NCBI GenBank assembly: GCA_005223045.1 | Contig: NJBM01000007.1 | Coordinates: 1 to 64,000 of the forward strand | Origin: Planctomycetes bacterium B3_Pla | GTDB taxonomy: Bacteria > Planctomycetota > Phycisphaerae > Sedimentisphaerales > Anaerobacaceae | Reading direction: 5' to 3' | Length of the DNA: 64,000 bases | Part shown: positions 16,571-24,651 of the stretch, one piece after another | Position numbering within the stretch: position 1 is the stretch's first letter | Layout of the letters: each line of letters begins with the position of its first letter | The notes under the pieces: generated by a model | What the model was told of the DNA's origin: nothing | Database searches by the model: none | Seen by the model: only the letters and a program-made list of their open reading frames with translations | Made by a program: the position numbers and the translations under genes

Positions 16571-17171
16571 TGCATACACAATCGGCTTTGCGGCAGTGCT
16601 CGGCTCTGTCTGTGCTCTGCTGTTGACCGCCGCGGCGAGTTTCACCAAGCCATACAAAGAGGCCAATCAGAAGGCCGAAGAAGCGCTCAATATTCTCCTG
16701 GCGCTGAAGGTGCCTCTACCCGACGAAGCGTCGTCTGCCGAAATGGTCAAGGCCAGAAAAGAAAACGTCAGGGAGAAGCAGAAGGGAAATCTCACGACTT
16801 ACGAGTATTCTCCGCCCGATACCGGCGGCAAGGTCCTGGCAACAGCTATGCGGTTTGCGGGTCCCGGTTTGTGGGGCCCGGTCAAGGGTTTTCTCGCTTT
16901 GGAGCCGGACATGAAAACGATCCGGGGAATGACAATCTACGAACAGGAAGAAACCCCCGGTCTCGGCGGCGAGATCGTCGCGCCCTGGTTCAGAGATCAG
17001 TTTGTAGGCAAGTCGATAGTGGATGAGGCCGGAGCTCCCGGCATCATTATCAGCATGAGCGGGGAGCCGGCGGCAAACAAGGTGGACGGCATCAGCGGCG
17101 CGACGATGACCTGTGACAAATTGCAGGCGATGCTTAACGAAGCGATAAAGCGCATTGTTGAGGAGAAATAA
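16560..17171 (+). CDS. nqrC: Na+-NQR subunit C
   Basis: Periplasmic, membrane-anchored subunit with a second covalent FMN. A single N-terminal membrane helix (AAVLGSVCALLLTAAASF) is followed by an FMN-binding domain with the flavinylation motif DGISGATMT near the C-terminus and ETPGLGGEI upstream of it. 203 residues. GTG start inside the end of nqrB. The FMN transferase ApbE that would attach the cofactor is not in the window. Confidence 0.95.
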   Translation: MKGSAYTIGFAAVLGSVCALLLTAAASFTKPYKEANQKAEEALNILLALKVPLPDEASSAEMVKARKENVREKQKGNLTTYEYSPPDTGGKVLATAMRFAGPGLWGPVKGFLALEPDMKTIRGMTIYEQEETPGLGGEIVAPWFRDQFVGKSIVDEAGAPGIIISMSGEPAANKVDGISGATMTCDKLQAMLNEAIKRIVEEK

Positions 17172-17176
17172 CAGGC

Positions 17177-17842
17177 ATGGCAGATAATCAAATGGTATGT
17201 GCGACTTGTGAGCCGAAGGGATTGTGCGGCGGCAAGGGGCTGGTGACTTTCAAAGAAGGAGCCTGGGCGAACAATCCGCTGGCGATCCAGGTGCTGGGTA
17301 TATGCTCGGCTCTGGCGGTGACGAACCGACTGGAGAACTCGCTGGTGATGGGTGCGGCGCTCATATTCGTCTGCGTCGGTTCCAATCTGATAGTCTCCCT
17401 CCTTCGCAAGCACACCCCGCACCGAATACGAATGGTTGCCGAGGTTGCTATCATCGCCACGTTCGTAATTCTTTTCGACCAGTTCCTCAGGGCTTTCTAT
17501 TGGGACATGTCGAAACAGCTTGGCCCGTACGTCGGGTTGATTATCACCAACTGCATCGTCATGGGGCGGGCCGAGGCCTTCGCGCTGCAGAACCCGCCGA
17601 TTCTGTCAATTGTGGACGGCATCGCCAACGGTTTGGGCTACGCCGTTGTTCTGGCAATCATAGGTTTTTTCAGAGAGCTGCTGGGCGCCGGAGAGATCCT
17701 GGGACGCGAGATTCCGGGTTTTAGTTCGTGGTACACACCCAACCAGCTAATGATCCTGGCCCCCGGGGCGTTTTTCGCGCTCGGCATCGTGATCGGGATT
17801 TTCAATTGGATTAAAGGCCCCGATCCTGAGGAGAATAAATAA
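17177..17842 (+). CDS. nqrD: Na+-NQR subunit D with Cys-rich N-terminus
   Basis: Integral membrane subunit that pairs with NqrE. Cysteines in LGICSALAVTNRLENSL and IITNCIVMGRAEAFAL match those that bind the intramembrane Fe centre with two Cys of NqrE. 221 residues, about six membrane helices. The N-terminus MADNQMVCATCEPKGLCGG has three extra cysteines (8, 11, 17) not usual in NqrD. Its TAA shares a base with the ATG of nqrE. Confidence 0.94.
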   Translation: MADNQMVCATCEPKGLCGGKGLVTFKEGAWANNPLAIQVLGICSALAVTNRLENSLVMGAALIFVCVGSNLIVSLLRKHTPHRIRMVAEVAIIATFVILFDQFLRAFYWDMSKQLGPYVGLIITNCIVMGRAEAFALQNPPILSIVDGIANGLGYAVVLAIIGFFRELLGAGEILGREIPGFSSWYTPNQLMILAPGAFFALGIVIGIFNWIKGPDPEENK

Positions 17843-18432
17843 TGAGTGAGACATCTGCATGGGTGATATTCATTGCGGCGATATTTACGAACAATATCCT
17901 GCTGACGAACTTCCTGGGCATGTGTTCGTTTATTGCATGCTCGGGCCAGATAAAGACTTCGCTGGGTTTGGGTACTGCCGTTATTTTCGTCACGATTATG
18001 ACAACAATGATAAACTATGTGATGTACTATTTTGTCCTGGTGCCGTTAAGCCTCGGCCATCTTCAGTTCATTGTCTTTATAGCGGTCATCGCAGCCTTCG
18101 TGCAGTTGGTTGAAATGTTCGTGGAGCGGTTCAGTCCGAAGCTGTACTTCGCGCTGGGCATATTTCTGCCTTTGATCACCGTTAACTGCGCCATTCTCGG
18201 CGCATCTTTGTTCATGATCATTCGAGAATACAGCTTCCTTCAGTCCGTAGGTTTCGGCCTTGGCGCCGGCATCGGCTGGGCCGTCGCAATTGTGTTGCTG
18301 GCCGGTTTGAGGCAGAAAATGAGGTACAGCCATATCCCGAAATGCTTCGAAGGCGTGGCTATAGCAATGGTCGTTACCGGCGTGCTTGCCATGGTATTTA
18401 TGGGCTTTGCCGGAATGGTGTCAATCCAATAG
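17842..18432 (+). CDS. nqrE: Na+-NQR subunit E
   Basis: Integral membrane partner of NqrD, 196 residues with about six helices. FTNNILLTNFLGMCSFIACS and TVNCAILGASLFMI contain the conserved Cys pair for the intramembrane Fe site. Homologous to RnfA. Start overlaps the nqrD stop by one base. Confidence 0.95.
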   Translation: MSETSAWVIFIAAIFTNNILLTNFLGMCSFIACSGQIKTSLGLGTAVIFVTIMTTMINYVMYYFVLVPLSLGHLQFIVFIAVIAAFVQLVEMFVERFSPKLYFALGIFLPLITVNCAILGASLFMIIREYSFLQSVGFGLGAGIGWAVAIVLLAGLRQKMRYSHIPKCFEGVAIAMVVTGVLAMVFMGFAGMVSIQ

Positions 18433-18445
18433 GCAGGAGTGCTCA

Positions 18446-19546
18446 ATGGGTTTCTCGATTTACTTGTATTCTGTACTGTCCTTCTCGGGTTTGGTGATAA
18501 TCCTTGCAGCGGGATTGATGATCGCCGAACGCTTCTTGATAAACTACGGAATCTGCAAGCTCGACATCAATGCCGGTGAAGAGCCGCTTGAGGTCGAGGG
18601 CGGACAGACGTTGCTTTCGAGTTTGTATGCCAGCGAGATTTTCATACCGTCGGCCTGCGGCGGCAAAGGTTCCTGCGGTCACTGCAAGCTCACAGTCACT
18701 TCCGGAGGAGGCCCAGTGCTTCCTACGGAGACGCCGTACCTGACGCGAAAGGAAGTTCGCTCCGGGACCAGACTGGCATGTCAGGTTAAGATCCGAGAAG
18801 ACATTTTCGTTCGCATTCCCGCGGATTTCCTAAACGTCAGGATGTTTTCAGCGACGGTTGAAAGCACGCGTGTGCTAACGCACGATATCAAGGAGATCAG
18901 GTTCGCCTTAGACGACGATCAGGAGATTTCACAAAGGCCCGGCCAGTATGTCCAGGTTCAGGCCCCATCCCCCGACGGCCCTGTCTTTCGCGCCTACTCG
19001 ATCAGCTCTCCGGTCTATGAGCCGAAAGTTGTGGAGCTTGTCGTAAGATTAATTCCCGGCGGCATTGGCTCGACATTTCTTCATAACCTGCAGGTGAATG
19101 ATCCGGTGGCCTTTACGGGTCCATACGGAGAGTTCTACCTGAACGAGAATCCGTCCACCGAGATCATTTGTGTCGGCGGAGGTTGCGGGATGGCGCCCAT
19201 GAAGAATATCATCTATACCATCTACGATAAATGGCCCGATCGCTCGTGCTGGTTGTTCTTCGGATGCCGGACAACAGAGGACATTTTCTACCTCGAACGT
19301 TTCAAGGAGCTTGAAAAAAAGCATCCGAATTTCCACGTGGTTTATGCCTTATCCGATGAATTGAAGCCCGGCGAGAAATGGGACGGAGAAACAGGCTTCA
19401 TTCATCTTGCTGCCGACAAATGCCTGGAGCTCGACATACCTCGCCAGGCTTTTCTGTGCGGACCGCCCCCTATGATTGAAGCTGTCACCAGGATACTCGA
19501 TGAAAAAGGCATACGTTCGGAAGATATTTTCTACGACGAGTTCTAA
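18446..19546 (+). CDS. nqrF: Na+-NQR subunit F (NADH dehydrogenase, 2Fe-2S and FAD)
   Basis: Electron entry subunit: oxidises NADH through FAD and passes electrons to a [2Fe-2S] cluster. One N-terminal helix (about 8-32), a plant-type ferredoxin domain with Cys71, Cys77, Cys80 and Cys112 (SACGGKGSCGHCK ... RLACQ), then the FNR-like part with RAYSISSP (FAD) and GGGCGMAPMKN and CGPPPMIEAV (NADH). 366 residues from the ATG at 18446, which has AGGAGT five bases before it; the longer frame starts inside nqrE. Its presence, and the absence of an RnfB gene, make this an Nqr and not an Rnf complex. Confidence 0.97.
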   Translation: MGFSIYLYSVLSFSGLVIILAAGLMIAERFLINYGICKLDINAGEEPLEVEGGQTLLSSLYASEIFIPSACGGKGSCGHCKLTVTSGGGPVLPTETPYLTRKEVRSGTRLACQVKIREDIFVRIPADFLNVRMFSATVESTRVLTHDIKEIRFALDDDQEISQRPGQYVQVQAPSPDGPVFRAYSISSPVYEPKVVELVVRLIPGGIGSTFLHNLQVNDPVAFTGPYGEFYLNENPSTEIICVGGGCGMAPMKNIIYTIYDKWPDRSCWLFFGCRTTEDIFYLERFKELEKKHPNFHVVYALSDELKPGEKWDGETGFIHLAADKCLELDIPRQAFLCGPPPMIEAVTRILDEKGIRSEDIFYDEF

Positions 19547-19687
19547 GAAACAACATGGTGTTGGGAACCGCCGGCCGGAGAAACAAGTTTGTTTTTGTGA
19601 GGACTTAATGATAGATATCCGTACAGCTTTGGCTGCCGGGTGAATTATATTGCGCAAAGAAATTGACGGAATTTTGTGAGGCCAATT

Positions 19688-20086
19688 ATGGAAAACGCAA
19701 AGATTTTGATTGTGGATGATGATCCCGATTTTAGGGTGGTGATGAAGACTGTTTTGGAGGGCGAGCAGTATAACGTGGTCACAGCGTCCACACGAGCAGA
19801 AGGCATGGAAAGAATTTCGGCTGATAAGCCGGATTTGGTCATATTGGATGTCATGATGTCGACGTGGTCCGACGGATTTGAAATGGCCAGGGAGCTTAAA
19901 AAGAATCCCGATTATAAAGATACGCCGATCATAATGCTGACCGGTGTCGAGCAGAGAACGGGTATTGGCTTCAAGTCCACTGCGGGCGACCCCGAGTGGC
20001 TGCCTGTCGATGGGTTCCTGGACAAACCGGTTGAACCGAAAGTCCTGCTGGCCGAGGTCAAAAAGCTTCTTCCCCAGAAAGCTTGA
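19688..20086 (+). CDS. Single-domain response regulator (receiver only)
   Basis: A 132-residue CheY-like protein with acidic pocket DDD (10-12), phospho-acceptor Asp54 in LVILDVMMS, Thr in MLTG and Lys in FLDKP. The insert after Asp54 (MMSTWSDGFEMARELKK) and the longer loop before FLDKP are typical of a receiver subfamily found beside hybrid or quinone-linked kinases. No output domain. ATG 19688 has GTGAGG before it. The kinase gene begins one base after its stop, so they are co-translated partners. Confidence 0.9.
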   Translation: MENAKILIVDDDPDFRVVMKTVLEGEQYNVVTASTRAEGMERISADKPDLVILDVMMSTWSDGFEMARELKKNPDYKDTPIIMLTGVEQRTGIGFKSTAGDPEWLPVDGFLDKPVEPKVLLAEVKKLLPQKA

Positions 20087-20087
20087 G

Positions 20088-21419
20088 ATGGAACCGGTAC
20101 CTGAAAACATCAGACTGCTCCGAGGAGCTTGCTGGCTGGCCAAACTCAGGTGGGCAGCCATTGTCTGTGTTTTTGCCGGCACCTTTATCTCCAGCAACGT
20201 CTTGAACATCGCCCTGCAGGATGGCGCCCTCTACGCTATTGCAACGCTGCTTTCCATATACAATATCATTGTATTGGTATTGCTGAATCGTGTAGCAAGA
20301 GTTGGTCAGGAGGTATCGCACAAAGCTGTAAAGAGAATAATCAACCTTCAAATATGCACCGATTTGTTTCTGCTAACGGTTTTACTGCATTTTTCGGGCG
20401 GGATTGAAAATCCGCTCGTTTTTTTCTTTATCTTTCACATGGTCATAGCAAGCATTCTGCTTTCGGCGCGCGACAGTTATTTACAGGCCACGTTGGCGGT
20501 TCTGCTGTTCGGCCTTCTGGTATTGCTCGAGCACAAAGAGGTTATACCGCACTACTGCCTGACGGGGTTTGTTCCCCATTGCCTGCAAAAAGACATGCTC
20601 TACACGCTTGGCACCTTTCTTGTTTTCACAACGGTATTTTACCTGACCGTGTATATGGCCAACTACATCGCTACGAGACTTAAACACACCGAGTACGCCT
20701 ACAGACAAGCCAATACAATGCTTCAAGAGAAGGACCGCATAAAAGATGAATATGTCTCGCGTGTGACGCATGACATTAAAGGACATCTCGCAACGGTACA
20801 GGGCTGCCTTGCCGTCGTAGTTGACAGGATGACCGGGCGGCTTGACGAGCAGGAGGCGGACCTAATCAGGCGTGCGCACATGCGGGCCGTTAAGCTCACT
20901 AATTTCGTCAGAGCACTGTTAAGATTGACGCAAATGCGGCTGAGCAACAAACTGGAGATGGATGCTTTCTCGTTGAGTAAAGCTCTGCAGAATGTCGTCA
21001 GTGCCGTGCAAACAAAGGCCGACGACAAATCGATAACCTTGATCTGCAATGTCGAAACGTCGGTGGAGAAAATCTTTGGCAACCAGTTCTCTATCGAAGA
21101 GATGATTTCGAATCTGCTGCTTAATGCGATCAAGTACACTCCGGCAAACGGGACAGTTAAAGTCAGCGCCAAGAGCAACGAGGATTGCGTGCTGGTGGAG
21201 ATCGTCGACACCGGTATCGGGATACCGAAAGAAGAACAGTCCAGGATATTCGATGAATTCTTCAGAGCCACCAACGCCAGAAGAGCTGAACGAGACGGCA
21301 CCGGCCTCGGCTTGTCGATAGTCAAGTATATTGTGGAAAGGCACGGCGGTCAAATACTGGTGGAAAGTGAAGAAGGTGCCGGAACAGCGTTTAAGCTTTC
21401 ATTGCCAAAAATGGCATGA
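20088..21419 (+). CDS. Sensor histidine kinase with RegB-like membrane domain
   Basis: 443 residues. Six N-terminal membrane segments (about 15-190) include HFSGGIENPLVFFFIFH near residue 104, again the GGxxNP quinone-sensor motif, here with Leu in place of the final Phe. HisKA follows with RVTHDIKGHLATVQG (His near 228), then HATPase boxes NLLLNAIKYT, DTGIGI and GTGLGLSIVKY. There is no PAS domain, unlike the first kinase. It starts one base after the receiver gene; the longer frame from 19944 overlaps that gene and is not used. Confidence 0.9.
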   Translation: MEPVPENIRLLRGACWLAKLRWAAIVCVFAGTFISSNVLNIALQDGALYAIATLLSIYNIIVLVLLNRVARVGQEVSHKAVKRIINLQICTDLFLLTVLLHFSGGIENPLVFFFIFHMVIASILLSARDSYLQATLAVLLFGLLVLLEHKEVIPHYCLTGFVPHCLQKDMLYTLGTFLVFTTVFYLTVYMANYIATRLKHTEYAYRQANTMLQEKDRIKDEYVSRVTHDIKGHLATVQGCLAVVVDRMTGRLDEQEADLIRRAHMRAVKLTNFVRALLRLTQMRLSNKLEMDAFSLSKALQNVVSAVQTKADDKSITLICNVETSVEKIFGNQFSIEEMISNLLLNAIKYTPANGTVKVSAKSNEDCVLVEIVDTGIGIPKEEQSRIFDEFFRATNARRAERDGTGLGLSIVKYIVERHGGQILVESEEGAGTAFKLSLPKMA

Positions 21420-21517
21420 ACTCCAAAAGTCAACTTTGGATTGCACGAATTCGATATTGCTTTGCCTGATGCTTTGAATCGAGCAGTCGGACCAGCAAGC
21501 CATCTCAATCCACGACT

Positions 21518-21533
21518 TTCTCGCCTGTGAGAA
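21518..21533. promoter_or_regulatory. Palindromic operator or enhancer, copy 5
   Basis: TTCTCG-CCTG-TGAGAA matches the recurrent palindrome in all but one base. Its centre is about 168 bp upstream of the sigma-54 GG at 21693, close to the 159 bp seen for copy 2. Confidence 0.6.
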
Positions 21534-21691
21534 TTCGCCGCCATTGGTGTCTTACGAATGAGAATGACTCGCGCCGTATCATCCTAACAGAATTGGTATT
21601 CTCGTTTTTTCTTGCTTCCCTGGCTCTGTAATGCTATGTATAGAACAAAATTGATGGACGTCAGGTCTTTTGACGGTGAAGATCCCCGGTC

Positions 21692-21707
21692 CGGCACGCC
21701 AATTGCA
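21692..21707 (+). promoter_or_regulatory. Sigma-54 promoter upstream of the NapC-like cytochrome gene
   Basis: CGGCACGCCAATTGCA has GG at 21693-21694 and GC at 21705-21706 with 10 bp between. It differs from the promoter at 9712 at only two positions. Start of transcription would be near 21718. Confidence 0.75.
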
Positions 21708-22035
21708 GATGAATTGCCAACTGGCGCTATCCGTGTATTCTGGCGCTTGTTGAGCCGTAGGTTGATGTCGGACATGTGTATATATCTTTAGCAGCGATTA
21801 GAGATAGGCAAGAGCCTGCACACGCGAGATGACTGGTGGCCGAAATAGACCTGGTTGTGTGAGTTCTGCTCAGTAGGGATTCAGGATGAGCAGACAGGCC
21901 ATTTGGTCAGGACCGGCTCTTGGCGCCAGACAGGTCATGTTCCTGTGGGGGCCTTGAGCTTTCGGGCGTAACAACCGGGACAGCGTTTAGGTTGGACAAT
22001 TTGATTTACAATATTGTTAACAGAGAACCGGAACA

Positions 22036-23415
22036 GTGAAAAGCATTAAGACGATATTTTCATCGGGCGTACATGTGTTGAAGCAGATGAGGTGGCCTGC
22101 AAGGATATTGCTATTGATCGTGCTCATTTCTTTTTTTAGTGCGGGAGCGATTGTGGTCACAGGACAGCCGGGATTTTGCAATTCCTGTCACATCATGAAC
22201 ACATATTACGATAGCTGGCACAGCTCGGAACACTCACACGTGAACTGCCTTGATTGTCATTTACAGCCGGGCTTTGCAGGTTATATAAGAGGCAAAATAA
22301 ACGGCCTGGCCCAGGCGGTTGACTGCATGGTCGGCAGAGTAGGTACCAAAGCCAACGCCACGGTCCGGGACACCTCCTGCCTGAGACCGGAGTGCCATAG
22401 TACACAGGAGCTTACATCACAGAGCGTTGACTACAACGGCATCGACTTCACTCACCAGAAGCACATCGGGACTGACATTGACGGGATAAAAATCTCCTGT
22501 GGCACATGCCACAGTCACTTCGAAGGAAACGAGCACTTCAGCGTTAACAGCGGGGTATGCTTCACGTGCCATTTCCTCAAGGGCAATGAGACTGGCGAGA
22601 GACTTGTCCAGACCGATTGCCGGAGCTGCCACGAGGTGCCGAACAAGGTAATCGAGCGTGGCTTCGTGGCGATCAATCACAGCGAGTTTGTTTCCTACCA
22701 GGCAAGCTGCGATGATTCATGTCACAAGAACGAAATTGAAAAACAAAGTGAGGTGTCCGAGAGCGTGTGCCTGAACTGCCACGATTTTGGCAAAGAACAC
22801 GAGACCGACAGCGTCAAACTGCACGAAGCACACACGCACAGTGAAAAAGTGGAGTGTTTTGCATGCCACGGGAAAGTCACACACGGCAGAACGCAAGTCC
22901 GGTCGGTATCTGTCATGATGAACTGTCAGAACTGCCACAGCGATACTCACCAGATCCAGCAGACCATCTATTCGACCCCACACTCGGCGCAGGACGAAGA
23001 GACAGGCCGAGTTCTCAGCCCCATGTTCCTCACACATGTAGAATGCACCGGATGTCATATCGAACGAATGAAGAAAAAATCCGGCGTGTTGAACAGCTTC
23101 GGAACAGTGGCCAAAGCCGTACCTGCCGCGTGCGACAAATGTCATAAAAAGGGAACCGGACAGCAATACGTGCCGTTCTGGCAGGGAAAAATCAAAGGAT
23201 TATTTGAGAAGATAGGACATCAGGTCGATAAACTTGAGGAGCTGGCCCGGGTCGAGACCAATGCGCAATTGGCGCAGAAATCATACGACAAGGTCAACCA
23301 GGCCAGGGCGATCCTTGAGGCGGTGGCATCCGATGGGAGCTGGGGAGTGCATAACTTCAAGTACACCGAAGCAATGCTTCTCAGGGCAGGCGGCATCGTA
23401 AACGACACAGAATAG
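22036..23415 (+). CDS. NapC/NirT-like membrane-anchored multihaem cytochrome c
   Basis: Probably takes electrons from the quinol pool and hands them to periplasmic cytochromes. One N-terminal membrane helix (about 22-45) is followed by a NapC-type first haem, GQPGFCNSCHIMNTYYDSWHSS. There are ten CxxCH motifs plus one CxxxxCH (CLRPECH, 22378-22398) and one CxxxCH (CDDSCH, 22708-22725), so up to 12 haems, against 4 in NapC. The C-terminal helices end with SWGVHNFKYTEAMLLRAG, which resembles the helical tail of NrfA-like cytochromes. GTG start at 22036. It follows a sigma-54 promoter and is the first gene of the cytochrome region. Confidence 0.85.
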   Translation: MKSIKTIFSSGVHVLKQMRWPARILLLIVLISFFSAGAIVVTGQPGFCNSCHIMNTYYDSWHSSEHSHVNCLDCHLQPGFAGYIRGKINGLAQAVDCMVGRVGTKANATVRDTSCLRPECHSTQELTSQSVDYNGIDFTHQKHIGTDIDGIKISCGTCHSHFEGNEHFSVNSGVCFTCHFLKGNETGERLVQTDCRSCHEVPNKVIERGFVAINHSEFVSYQASCDDSCHKNEIEKQSEVSESVCLNCHDFGKEHETDSVKLHEAHTHSEKVECFACHGKVTHGRTQVRSVSVMMNCQNCHSDTHQIQQTIYSTPHSAQDEETGRVLSPMFLTHVECTGCHIERMKKKSGVLNSFGTVAKAVPAACDKCHKKGTGQQYVPFWQGKIKGLFEKIGHQVDKLEELARVETNAQLAQKSYDKVNQARAILEAVASDGSWGVHNFKYTEAMLLRAGGIVNDTE

Positions 23416-23421
23416 AGATTG

Positions 23422-24606
23422 ATGTTGAGAACTGATCCGAAACTCAAATCATCCGCAAGAGCGGCCGATATTGTCCTGGCGGCGGTTACTGCCGTGACGG
23501 CATGTGCGCTAACCGGCCGGGCTTCGGCTATGTCCCAGGGACCGCACCACTCATTTCTTGCCGGGCCATGGGAGCTTGTAGTCAAGATGGGCATGGAGGG
23601 AGAAGGCCTGCGCCTTCCGATAACAGTCTCCGACGAGAATAAACCTCAAAAGTTTGATAACCTCTTGCCGGTAACGGGAACACCGATCAGAATAAGGCTC
23701 GATGAGTATATTCCAAATTTGGCATGGGAGACTGCCGCCGTCAAACACCCCGGTGGCGGGACGGTCGCGGAACTGACGATCAAGGGCAAAGACCTGGAAC
23801 AGAAAATCTGGCTAAGCTCTGGTGAGTTGTCCAAACAATCGATGTCTTCACGCATCGGAGGCATTGCGATAAAGAGGCTCGGCGACCCGAAAACCACAGA
23901 AAAGCTTGTGCGAGAGCTTAGAGACCCCCGAGCAATAGGCATCATATCCGTTTCATCGAAAGATAATAATTCGCAGTTTGAATATGTGGCTAAGGTTGCG
24001 AAGGCGGTAACTGTGCCGGAGTCCAAAAGCAAACTGACTGTCCTGGAGTATGTGCCGCATTATTCGATTGATGTCAAAACGAAGAAGGTGGTCAACCTAT
24101 CGGACAAGCCAATCAATCCCGCCGTCAAGGTAGCCTGCAATGATGGAACCGAAACTCTCGAACAATGGCTTTGGGCGAAGTTCCCGGCATCCCCGCATAG
24201 ACAGGCAAAGTTCCCCGTGCGCATGAAATTCACTGATTTCGATCTGGGCGGCGCGACAGGAAGATACATTCTTGTCACCGCACCGCAGTCCAAGCCGTGG
24301 CTGCTGTTCTCCAACAAGGGGAAAAGACAGGCGGAAAGAGCCGTGCTTGGCAAATCATATCCTTTTGCAGGGACGGAGTACTCGTTCAGAATTGATAGCA
24401 TGATTGACGAGGCAATCATCAAGACCGAATGGAAGAACAAATCTGAGATCCTGCTGCGCCCTGCTATAATCGCCACGATTGAGCAAAACAATGCGGGTGG
24501 CCGGGCCATTTTGGAGCTCGGCAAACCCTTCCATTACAAAACAGAACACGGAACGTTGGTGCTTCTTTACAGGCGCAGCCCAATGGCTCCCGCGTCAATT
24601 GATTGA
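23422..24606 (+). CDS. Uncharacterised exported or anchored protein
   Basis: 394 residues with an N-terminal hydrophobic segment (about 13-33, ending GRASA), which may be a cleaved signal or an anchor. The rest looks like a beta-rich periplasmic domain (IRIRLDEYIPNLAWE, VKVACNDGTETLEQWLW, FTDFDLGGATGRYIL). Some stretches recall the periplasmic part of ResB cytochrome c biogenesis proteins, but the ResB membrane segments are missing and I would not assign it. It lies 6 bp after the NapC-like gene and 45 bp before a cytochrome gene, so it is likely part of the same operon and periplasmic electron transfer or assembly. Confidence 0.6.
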   Translation: MLRTDPKLKSSARAADIVLAAVTAVTACALTGRASAMSQGPHHSFLAGPWELVVKMGMEGEGLRLPITVSDENKPQKFDNLLPVTGTPIRIRLDEYIPNLAWETAAVKHPGGGTVAELTIKGKDLEQKIWLSSGELSKQSMSSRIGGIAIKRLGDPKTTEKLVRELRDPRAIGIISVSSKDNNSQFEYVAKVAKAVTVPESKSKLTVLEYVPHYSIDVKTKKVVNLSDKPINPAVKVACNDGTETLEQWLWAKFPASPHRQAKFPVRMKFTDFDLGGATGRYILVTAPQSKPWLLFSNKGKRQAERAVLGKSYPFAGTEYSFRIDSMIDEAIIKTEWKNKSEILLRPAIIATIEQNNAGGRAILELGKPFHYKTEHGTLVLLYRRSPMAPASID

Positions 24607-24651
24607 AGTGAAGTGTTATGTAAACACCAGTGATAACCTGAGGGTGTGGCA

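Larger units (their letters stand above)
21420..22035 (+). promoter_or_regulatory. 616-bp regulatory region and long leader before the NapC-like gene
   Basis: No credible ORF. It contains a palindrome copy (21518-21533), a sigma-54 promoter (21692-21707) and then a leader of over 300 bp. The leader includes an 8-bp stem, TCTGCTCA (21865-21872) with TGAGCAGA (21887-21894) around a 14-nt loop, and a smaller ACAGG/CCTGT hairpin near 21930-21946. I do not recognise a known riboswitch class. Confidence 0.5.

Noticed and set aside
14016..19546. Calling the six-gene pump an Rnf complex because of the Fe-S motifs in its first subunit
   Set aside because: NqrF is present with ferredoxin and NADH domains, RnfB is absent, and the first subunit body is NqrA-like.
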